Positions 1-5,770 of a DNA stretch of 6,553 nt are shown piece by piece; the first letter of the stretch is position 1, and every line of letters begins with the position of its first letter. The stretch comes from an uncultured Ignavibacteriales bacterium (lineage in GTDB: Bacteria > Bacteroidota > Ignavibacteria > Ignavibacteriales > Ignavibacteriaceae): NCBI GenBank assembly GCA_903915485.1, contig CAIWTC010000772.1, positions 1 through 6,553 of the forward strand, written 5' to 3'. A model generated the notes under the pieces. The model ran no database searches and was not told the origin of the DNA. It was given only the letters and a program-made list of their open reading frames with translations. The position numbers were made by a program, and so were the translations under genes.

Positions 1-1
1 C

Positions 2-469
2 TACGGCACACATGTTGTGATGCCTGAGGGAACTTCAACAATTGCAGATAATATAATTCTGAGCAGCGGAAGAGTATCAAGAGGGTTCATTACTTTTGCT
101 TTGGACGGTCTTCCAGAAAACTCAATTATCAATTATGCCCAATTGAAAATGTATTCTGATGGTACTAAGACACAAATTGGAAGTATATCTTCCAATTACG
201 CTAATGTATATCTTGGGAAGGCATTATCAGATTCAATCGACGGCAGTGTTTCTCCTGTTGTGCTGTCAGGTTCAAATGATTCTTTGACTGCCAACATATC
301 AAGTTTAGTAAGCTATTCATATTATAACTTGAAAACTAAAGAGCTCAAACTCGTTTTAAGAAATACATATTATTATGACGGAGTTGAAAGGTTTACATTT
401 TTTGACAAAAACGCAGACGCTTCAAAGAAACCGACATTGAAAATATATTATTCAAGGAGAGCAAACTAA
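2..469 (+). CDS. C-terminal part of an exported-style protein with a DNRLRE/CBM96-like beta-sandwich (partial, 5' end outside window)
   Basis: The reading frame is open from the window edge, so the GTG/ATG at 17-22 is probably internal and the true start lies upstream. About 155 residues are visible. They are rich in Ser, Asn, Tyr and Thr, with alternating hydrophobic residues typical of beta strands. The order of landmarks resembles DNRLRE/CBM96-type sandwich domains: a strand like RGFITFALDGLP, then INYAQLKMY, then a C-terminal FTFFDKNADASKKP followed by LKIYY. In those families the pattern is a 'force-bearing' strand, a 'sub-strand', and a final 'KPxLxIxY' strand. This is recognition by pattern only. 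Such domains occur in secreted or surface proteins, sometimes binding carbohydrate. The stop overlaps the start of the next gene by one base (TAATG), so the two are probably translated together. The role is unknown; a surface lipoprotein working with the downstream barrel is a guess. Confidence 0.6.
   Translation, partial: YGTHVVMPEGTSTIADNIILSSGRVSRGFITFALDGLPENSIINYAQLKMYSDGTKTQIGSISSNYANVYLGKALSDSIDGSVSPVVLSGSNDSLTANISSLVSYSYYNLKTKELKLVLRNTYYYDGVERFTFFDKNADASKKPTLKIYYSRRAN
454..460 (+). promoter_or_regulatory. Ribosome binding site of the outer-membrane protein gene
   Basis: AAGGAGA lies 8 bases before the ATG at 469, a near-perfect Shine-Dalgarno sequence. It sits inside the last codons of the preceding gene and fixes the start of the barrel protein at 469. 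Confidence 0.8.
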
Positions 470-1692
470 TGAAAAAGATAATTTTATTATCCGTTCTTCT
501 TACTCTTTCAAGTTTACAATTATTTGCTCAGACACCCTCAGCATATTCTGTTTTTAACATTGGTTTGAAAAATGAATTGTTCAGCACAAGGTCGGTTGGG
601 CTTTCTATGGGTGCGATTACAATTGATGATCCTGATTATCTTAATCAGTCGAACCCTGCTGCAATGACTAATTTAGAGTTAACTAAAATTGAAGTCTTTG
701 CAAACGGCAACTCAACTTTTATTTCTGATAAGCTAAATACAAAGCAGATAAAAAGTTTTGAAGTCGGCGGACTTGCATTAGCCTTTCCGCTTTCAAAAAG
801 CAATGGAGTTTCGCTTCTGCTTGGTGTAAGCCCTTATACGAAATCAAATTTCAAAGTCAGCAGTCAGCAATACATAAATCCAGAATTTGGAACGGGCACA
901 ACTGAAATAGATGTTATCGGCGGATTGAACGATTTGCACATTGCAAGTTCATGGAATGCTTTTTATGGAATTCACATTGGCGCTGCTTACCATTATTTGT
1001 TTGGCAATTCAAAGTTTGTCACTAAAACTTCATTCTCAAATACTTCTTTTGACTATTCTGAATTTACTCGCTCATACGAGGACAGAGGAAGTTACTATGC
1101 TGTAGGACTTATTTTTCCTCAGTTTAATTTAGGGGATATTTCAGATATTAAATTTGGAATAACTATAGATACTAAAGCGTTGATTAAAAGTGATTATTTC
1201 GCAGATAGAAAATCAAGCGCTGTTGATGATACCACCGAAAAAGTTTCAAGCGATTATAACATTCCTGCAAAAATTACTGCAGGACTTTCTTTTAGATTTT
1301 TATCTGATTACAGAGGGATGGTTGAATATTCTTCACAAGAATGGGATTCATATAATAACCTCAGTAAAATGAATATTGACGCATATAAAAGATTCTCTGG
1401 TGCAGTTGAATACAGACCTTACAAAGAAACCAATTTTGATTTTTCTAAAGCAGTGTATCGCATAGGATTCTCATTCGAGCAATTACCGCTTTACATTAAC
1501 TCGCAAAATATTAATCAGACCACTCTTTCAATAGGGGCATCGTATCCTATTTCTTACCAAAATCATATTGACTTAGGTTTAGCTTTTGGTACAAGAGGAG
1601 AAACCACAAACGGCAACTTGAAAGAGAAATTTGTCAGATTCAGCCTTGGGCTAAGTCTCGGCGAATTATGGTTTACACAGCAAGACAGATAG
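469..1692 (+). CDS. Putative outer-membrane beta-barrel protein (OmpP1/PorV-like style)
   Basis: The protein has 407 residues. Residues 1-20 form a classic signal peptide: Lys-Lys at positions 2-3, a hydrophobic core, and probable cleavage at LFA|QTP. The mature protein shows alternating hydrophobic/polar strands and many Gly, Ser and aromatic residues, as expected for a transmembrane beta-barrel. Near the mature N-terminus it has RSVGLSMGA followed by LNQSNPAAM. This resembles the 'xSxGxGGA...NPA' entry found in FadL/OmpP1 and PorV/PorQ-type barrels of Bacteroidota and relatives. The C-terminus, FVRFSLGLSLGELWF, looks like a final membrane strand with a terminal aromatic girdle. No substrate can be inferred. 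It follows the preceding gene with a one-base overlap and precedes glyA by 8 bases. It could be a porin, a lipid or hydrophobic-compound transporter, or a secretion accessory. The envelope barrel call is fairly secure; the family is less so. Confidence 0.75.
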   Translation: MKKIILLSVLLTLSSLQLFAQTPSAYSVFNIGLKNELFSTRSVGLSMGAITIDDPDYLNQSNPAAMTNLELTKIEVFANGNSTFISDKLNTKQIKSFEVGGLALAFPLSKSNGVSLLLGVSPYTKSNFKVSSQQYINPEFGTGTTEIDVIGGLNDLHIASSWNAFYGIHIGAAYHYLFGNSKFVTKTSFSNTSFDYSEFTRSYEDRGSYYAVGLIFPQFNLGDISDIKFGITIDTKALIKSDYFADRKSSAVDDTTEKVSSDYNIPAKITAGLSFRFLSDYRGMVEYSSQEWDSYNNLSKMNIDAYKRFSGAVEYRPYKETNFDFSKAVYRIGFSFEQLPLYINSQNINQTTLSIGASYPISYQNHIDLGLAFGTRGETTNGNLKEKFVRFSLGLSLGELWFTQQDR

Positions 1693-1700
1693 GCTATTTA

Positions 1701-2990
1701 ATGATTCCCAACATAATTAAGAATGACCCTGAAGTAGCAGCAGCAATTTCAGCAGAACTTGAAAGACAGCAGACCAATCTTGAACTGATTGCATCAGAAA
1801 ATTTTGTAAGCAGGGCAGTGCTTGAAGCAGCAGGCTCGATAATGACAAACAAATATGCTGAAGGATATCCAGGAAAAAGATATTACGGCGGTTGCGAGTT
1901 TGTTGATGTTGCAGAGAACATTGCACGGGAGAGAATTAAGAAATTATTTAATGCTGAATATGCAAATGTTCAACCGCACAGCGGGTCGCAGGCTAACATG
2001 GCAGTGTTCATGTCCTTGCTGAAGCCCGGTGATACTTTCATGGGTTTGAACTTAGCACACGGCGGTCACCTCACACACGGCTCACTCGTTAATTTCTCGG
2101 GAATTTTGTACAATGCCGTAAGCTACTCTTTGAACAAAGAAACGGGACTGCTTGACTATAATGAAATTGAAAAGACTGCCAAGGAAACTCGTCCTAAGCT
2201 AATCATAACAGGTGCCAGCGCGTATTCCAGAGATTGGGATTACAAAAAATTCCGTGAGATTGCTGATTCGGTCGGTGCGTACTTAATGTGCGATATGGCT
2301 CATCCGGCAGGATTGATTGCAGCAGGACTATTGAATAATCCACTGCCTCATTGTGATGTTGTAACTTCAACAACTCACAAAACTCTCAGAGGTCCCCGCG
2401 GTGGTTTGATTTTAATGGGAAAAGATTTTGAAAACCGTTTAGGTGTGCAGACGCTTAAAGGCGACAGACTGAAATTAATGTCTGAAATTATTGACAGTAC
2501 CGTAATGCCCGGCATACAGGGCGGTCCGCTTATGCATGTGATTGCTGCTAAAGCAATTGCTTTTGGTGAGTGCTTGTCTGATAGTTTCAAGACTTACGGC
2601 GCTGACATTATTAAAAATGCTAAAGTCCTTGCCGATGAACTTACTAATAGAAATTATACAATCATTTCAGGCGGAACAGATAATCATCTTATGCTGATAG
2701 ATTTATCGAATAAATCAATATCAGGCAAAGCTGCTGAAATTGCTTTAGGCAAAGCAGGTATCACTGTTAATAAAAACATGGTTCCTTTTGATACGAAAAG
2801 TCCTTTTGTAACAAGCGGAATTCGTGTCGGTACTCCTGCGATGACTACCCGAGGGATGAAAGCAACTGAAATGAAAGAAATTGCATCTTTGATTGACAAG
2901 GCGATTATCGCCGCCGAGAGTGATGAAAAACTCAAGGCAGTTAGTGAAGAAGTAAAATCTTTGTGCTTGAATTTTCCATTGTACGCATAA
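1701..2990 (+). CDS. glyA: Serine hydroxymethyltransferase
   Basis: This PLP enzyme of the cytosol interconverts serine plus tetrahydrofolate with glycine plus 5,10-methylene-tetrahydrofolate. It is the main entry to one-carbon units. The protein is 429 residues, the normal family length. Hallmarks visible are LELIASENF (28-35), NKYAEGYPGKRYYGG (50-64), HSGSQAN (93-99), the cofactor-binding CDMAHPAG with Asp198 and His201, the Schiff-base lysine Lys227 in TSTTHKTLRGPRGG, and SGIRVGTPA with the carboxylate-binding Arg375. All key residues are present. An in-frame ATG at 1668 would add 11 residues, but it lies inside the preceding gene. The ATG at 1701 gives the family-typical N-terminus, although its Shine-Dalgarno is only a weak AGG at 1691-1693. 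It sits between an envelope protein gene and tatC, probably in the same transcript. Nothing about it is odd. Confidence 0.97.
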   Translation: MIPNIIKNDPEVAAAISAELERQQTNLELIASENFVSRAVLEAAGSIMTNKYAEGYPGKRYYGGCEFVDVAENIARERIKKLFNAEYANVQPHSGSQANMAVFMSLLKPGDTFMGLNLAHGGHLTHGSLVNFSGILYNAVSYSLNKETGLLDYNEIEKTAKETRPKLIITGASAYSRDWDYKKFREIADSVGAYLMCDMAHPAGLIAAGLLNNPLPHCDVVTSTTHKTLRGPRGGLILMGKDFENRLGVQTLKGDRLKLMSEIIDSTVMPGIQGGPLMHVIAAKAIAFGECLSDSFKTYGADIIKNAKVLADELTNRNYTIISGGTDNHLMLIDLSNKSISGKAAEIALGKAGITVNKNMVPFDTKSPFVTSGIRVGTPAMTTRGMKATEMKEIASLIDKAIIAAESDEKLKAVSEEVKSLCLNFPLYA

Positions 2991-3005
2991 TCCGGGAATT
3001 TCCGT

Positions 3006-3773
3006 TTGTCAGAAACAGTTAATCAAGAGACCCCGGAAGCCAAAAGTGAGATGACTTTCTTTGAGCACTTAGGTGAGCTCAGAGGAAGAATAATTAAGGC
3101 TTTAATAGGATTAGTTATAGCACTCATAATTTGCCTGGTGTTTGTTAACTGGTTGGTAAACAACATTCTTCTTTACCCCGCAAAGAATGCACACATGGAC
3201 TTGCAGAACCTTAGACCGTTTGGTTTATTGTTCATGTATTTCCAGGTTGCTATGGCAGCGGCGGTCGTTCTAAGTCTCCCGAATTTATTCTATCAGTTTT
3301 GGCAATTCATTTCGCCCGCCCTCAGAGAAAAAGAGAAAAAATATTTAGTTACAATAGTATTCTTCTCAACATTCTGTTTCCTTGTCGGGATTGTATTTGC
3401 ATATTTTGTGATGCTTCCGCTGACACTGACTTTTGTTGCAAACTTTGGTGCAGATTCAATTATTAAAAATCAATTTGCAATAGATGAATACATGGATATC
3501 ATTGTCAGTATCATGCTGGCTTGCGGAGTGATTTTTGAATTGCCGATGATTTCATTTTTCCTAAGTAAAATTGGCATTCTGACCCCAGCATTCATGAGGA
3601 AATACCGTCGTCATGCAATAGTTATAATAATGTTCATGGCAGCAATACTTTCTCCCGGTACAGACCCTGTATCACAGATTATCCTTGCGATACCTTTAGT
3701 AGTCCTTTATGAAATCAGTATCATTGTTTCAAAATATTCCGGAAGGAAAAAGGATGTCGAACCCGCTTCGTGA
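3006..3773 (+). CDS. tatC: Sec-independent (twin-arginine) protein translocase subunit TatC
   Basis: TatC is the inner-membrane receptor that recognises twin-arginine signal peptides and, with TatA/TatB-type subunits, exports folded proteins. The protein is 255 residues from a TTG start, close to the usual length. Six membrane segments are visible at roughly 29-50, 74-95, 113-137, 162-187, 202-216 and 222-242. Conserved landmarks are HLGELRGR (21-28), FISPALREKEKK (101-112, with the Phe and Glu of the signal-peptide site), FELP (177-180), and SPGTDPVSQ (216-224) followed by LYE at 234-236. The start is uncertain. TTG at 3006 has GGGA (2994-2997) 8 bases upstream. An in-frame ATG at 3051 would give 240 residues beginning MTFFEHL and has GGAAG at 3035-3039. 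No tatA/tatB gene is in the window. The 3' end overlaps the next gene by 20 bases, which suggests coupled translation. Confidence 0.96.
   Translation: MSETVNQETPEAKSEMTFFEHLGELRGRIIKALIGLVIALIICLVFVNWLVNNILLYPAKNAHMDLQNLRPFGLLFMYFQVAMAAAVVLSLPNLFYQFWQFISPALREKEKKYLVTIVFFSTFCFLVGIVFAYFVMLPLTLTFVANFGADSIIKNQFAIDEYMDIIVSIMLACGVIFELPMISFFLSKIGILTPAFMRKYRRHAIVIIMFMAAILSPGTDPVSQIILAIPLVVLYEISIIVSKYSGRKKDVEPAS
3741..3746 (+). promoter_or_regulatory. Ribosome binding site deciding the polyprenyl synthase start
   Basis: GGAAGG ends 7 bases before the ATG at 3754, inside the end of tatC. It favours that start over an in-frame ATG at 3709, which would add 15 unrelated residues and deepen the overlap with tatC. 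Confidence 0.75.
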
Positions 3774-4731
3774 AATATCGCGAACTATCAGTAATGAATT
3801 GGACACTTTTGAATCAATTTTCCGCGATACGATAAAATCTAAAGTTGGTCTTGTTGATTTAGTTGCTTCATATATTTTAAAACAGAAGGGCAAAAAAATA
3901 CGCCCACTGCTAGTTGTACTTTCTTCGCAAGCTTGCGGAGGAGTAACTGACAGAACCTATCGCGGTGCTGCATTGGTTGAATTACTTCATACTGCAACGC
4001 TTGTTCATGATGATGTCGTTGACAGTTCTGACAAAAGACGCGGCCTACCCACAATCAATAAAGTATGGAAAAATAAAATTGCAGTGTTGATGGGGGATTA
4101 TCTTCTTTCACGCGGTTTATTGATATCAGTTGAAAATAAGGATTATGATTTTCTTGAAGTAATGACAAACACTGTAAAGAGAATGTCTGAGGGCGAGTTA
4201 AATCAAATTCAAAGAGCCAGAAAACTTGATATCGATGTTGAGTCCTATTTCCAAATTATATCCGATAAAACTGCTTCACTATTTCAAACTTGCTGCGTAA
4301 TTGGTGCTCAGGCGGCCACTGAAGATGCTGCACTACATTCGGCCATGAATGAATTTGGCGAGCAAATGGGAATAGCGTTCCAAATTAAAGATGATATTCT
4401 TGACATAACTGCAACTTCAAATTTATTCGGCAAGCCTATTGGCGGCGACATCAAAGAAAATAAAATTACTTTACCGCTGATATACGCATTGAATAATGTT
4501 AAGAAGTCTGAACGGGATGAAATTAAATCACTAATTAAGAATAGCTCTCAAAAGAAAAATATACAAAAGGTAATTGATTTTGTAAAGGCGCAGAAGGGTA
4601 TTGAGTACGCTGAAGAAATTGCGCATGGATATGCTACCAAAGCAGGCGAGATATTAAAAACGCTGCCTGAAACCGCCGCTAGAGAATCTCTAAATAAACT
4701 TGTTGATTTCGTAACAAACAGAAACAAGTAA
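3754..4731 (+). CDS. Trans-polyprenyl diphosphate synthase, long-chain type
   Basis: This soluble enzyme adds isopentenyl diphosphate units head-to-tail to an allylic diphosphate, making the side chain of menaquinone or a similar polyprenyl product. The protein is 325 residues, typical of IspB/HepT/solanesyl-type synthases. Visible motifs are GKKIRP (46-51), which binds isopentenyl diphosphate, and the first Asp-rich motif DDVVD (86-90) in HTATLVHDDVVD. An RRG follows at 95-97, then GDYLL (114-118), then the second Asp-rich motif DDILD (213-217) in FQIKDDILD. GKPIGGDIKENKITLPL (226-242) completes the active site. The residues 4 and 5 before the first Asp motif are small (Thr82, Ala81), as in long-chain enzymes rather than farnesyl or geranylgeranyl synthases, where bulky residues cap the pocket. 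Exact chain length cannot be read from sequence. It is the last gene of the plus-strand unit. Confidence 0.92.
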   Translation: MSNPLREISRTISNELDTFESIFRDTIKSKVGLVDLVASYILKQKGKKIRPLLVVLSSQACGGVTDRTYRGAALVELLHTATLVHDDVVDSSDKRRGLPTINKVWKNKIAVLMGDYLLSRGLLISVENKDYDFLEVMTNTVKRMSEGELNQIQRARKLDIDVESYFQIISDKTASLFQTCCVIGAQAATEDAALHSAMNEFGEQMGIAFQIKDDILDITATSNLFGKPIGGDIKENKITLPLIYALNNVKKSERDEIKSLIKNSSQKKNIQKVIDFVKAQKGIEYAEEIAHGYATKAGEILKTLPETAARESLNKLVDFVTNRNK

Positions 4732-4735
4732 TAGT

Positions 4736-5215
4736 TTAGAGCAATTCTTTATAGTCAAAACCTTTTAATGGTTCTCTCAAAGTAAGAACAGGGCAAGGGG
4801 CCTTTCTAACAACCTTCTCAGAAGTGCTGCCGAATAAAATACTTTCCACGCTGCTATGACCATGCGATGAAATTATGATTAAGTCAATGTTGAGCTTTTT
4901 TGCGTAATCAATAATTTCTGTAAATGGTTTCCCGATGCTAACTGTGACAGAACTTTTTATAGAAGAAGGAATCCCGCTATTAGCTAAACTTTGCAGTTCC
5001 TCGTAAGCTCTTTTCTCCAAGTCACCGGTTTCAACTGAAGGCATGGTGATTTGTCCTAAGCTGAAATCAGGGGCATAAATAATGGGCTCAATAACATATA
5101 GCAAATGAATTTCAGCATTAAATTTACCCGCGAAATCAGAACTGTAACTTAAAGCCGCTTTCGAGTTGTGAGAGAAATCGATAGGCACTAAAATGTGTTT
5201 TATTACATTATCCAT
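4736..5215 (-). CDS. Universal stress protein, UspA family
   Basis: A 159-residue single-domain Usp, the standard length for this cytosolic alpha/beta nucleotide-binding-like fold. The N-terminus KHILVPIDFS (6-15) carries the conserved Asp13 that contacts adenine in ATP-binding members. The C-terminal SSHGHSSVESILFGSTSEKV contains most of the G-x2-G-x9-G-S/T ATP loop: Gly119, nine residues, then Gly129-Ser130. The first Gly is Ser116. The ending APCPVLTLR (139-147) is the usual last strand. ATP binding is likely but not certain because of Ser116. An in-frame ATG at 5269 would add 18 basic residues (RTKNIRKRK), but the ATG at 5215 has a good AAGGA 8 bases upstream and gives the family-typical N-terminus. 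Its first codons overlap the end of the upstream cNMP-binding gene by 8 bases (ATGGATAA), so the pair is probably translationally coupled. The specific role is unknown. Confidence 0.92.
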   Translation of the reverse strand: MDNVIKHILVPIDFSHNSKAALSYSSDFAGKFNAEIHLLYVIEPIIYAPDFSLGQITMPSVETGDLEKRAYEELQSLANSGIPSSIKSSVTVSIGKPFTEIIDYAKKLNIDLIIISSHGHSSVESILFGSTSEKVVRKAPCPVLTLREPLKGFDYKELL

Positions 5216-5756
5216 TTTTCTTTTCCTTATATTTTTGGTTCTCGTTATAAAGCTGATAATAATCTTCATTTAAATTTCGCAAACGGGAGGCTAAGGTTTT
5301 TGAAAAACCGTTGAGTATTGCAATTCCATCTTTAGGGCGTTTAGCAATGAGGTGGTCAAGGTCGGGCTTAAACAGAACGCTTGCCATTACTTCAGTTTTA
5401 GCTTTCGCTGAGCCAGAGCGGGTTTCGCCGTCGAGCAGGGCCAGTTCGCCAAAAAAATCTCCTTTAGAAAACTCTGCCATAATGATGGGATGCTCTGCGT
5501 CGTTAGAAATCTCAATTTGAACTTCACCCTCGGTTATAATATAAAGACCGATTCCGGGTGCGCCTTTTTTGAAGATATATTCATTTGGAGCAAATTGTCT
5601 TTGATGAAGCAGTGAAACGATTTCTTTGATGGCAGGTAGTTGAAGACCGCTAAATACGGGTATTTCGAGGAGAATTTCAGTTAAGTCGGAATGCTTAATC
5701 TTCTTATTAAAAATATTTGACCAAAAACTTGAATAATTAGGTTTTGTATTTTCCAT
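5208..5756 (-). CDS. Stand-alone cyclic-nucleotide-binding domain protein (CRP/PKA-type fold, no DNA-binding domain)
   Basis: The protein is 182 residues. After a polar N-terminal tail of about 24 residues, a single cNMP-binding domain runs from about 25 to 160. It contains IPVFSGLQ (32-39), the strand FAPNEYIFKKGAPGIGLYIITEGEV, and the phosphate-binding cassette FFGELALLDGETRS (101-114). Glu104 and Arg113-Ser114 correspond to CRP Glu72 and Arg82-Ser83, so cAMP or cGMP binding is plausible. The residue after Arg-Ser is Gly instead of the usual Ala. A C-helix (KTLASRLRNLNE, 153-164) follows, then about 18 charged residues and the stop. There is no winged-helix domain, so this is not a CRP/FNR-type transcription factor as it stands. 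The ATG at 5756 has AAGGA 9 bases upstream, and that ribosome site overlaps the stop codon of the HisA-like gene. It probably acts as a sensor on a protein partner, possibly the co-transcribed Usp (inference). Confidence 0.9.
   Translation of the reverse strand: MENTKPNYSSFWSNIFNKKIKHSDLTEILLEIPVFSGLQLPAIKEIVSLLHQRQFAPNEYIFKKGAPGIGLYIITEGEVQIEISNDAEHPIIMAEFSKGDFFGELALLDGETRSGSAKAKTEVMASVLFKPDLDHLIAKRPKDGIAILNGFSKTLASRLRNLNEDYYQLYNENQKYKEKKNG
5224..5228 (-). promoter_or_regulatory. Ribosome binding site deciding the UspA start
   Basis: On the minus strand AAGGA lies 8 bases before the ATG at 5215, inside the last codons of the cNMP-binding gene. It is the reason for choosing 5215 over the upstream in-frame ATG at 5269. 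Confidence 0.75.
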
Positions 5757-5765
5757 AATAAATAT

Positions 5766-5770
5766 TCCTT
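5766..5770 (-). promoter_or_regulatory. Ribosome binding site of the cNMP-binding gene, overlapping the preceding stop codon
   Basis: On the minus strand TAAGGA combines the stop codon of the HisA-like gene (TAA, 5771-5769) with the AAGGA core, 9 bases before the ATG at 5756. The arrangement indicates one transcript and possible reinitiation. Confidence 0.75.

Noticed and set aside
1668..1700. Upstream in-frame ATG for glyA adding 11 residues
   Set aside because: It lies inside the end of the outer-membrane protein gene and adds residues not typical of the family. The ATG at 1701 gives the normal SHMT N-terminus.
4760..4774. Possible hairpin AACC...GGTT near the convergent junction
   Set aside because: The stem is only four base pairs, AT-rich in its surroundings and inside the Usp coding sequence. 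It is too weak to call a terminator.
5216..5269. Upstream start of the Usp gene giving a basic 18-residue N-terminal extension
   Set aside because: It would overlap the cNMP-binding gene by 62 bases. The ATG at 5215 has a well-placed AAGGA and matches the usual Usp N-terminus.
5208..5756. CRP/FNR-family transcription factor
   Set aside because: Only the cNMP-binding domain and C-helix are present. No helix-turn-helix follows before the stop codon.
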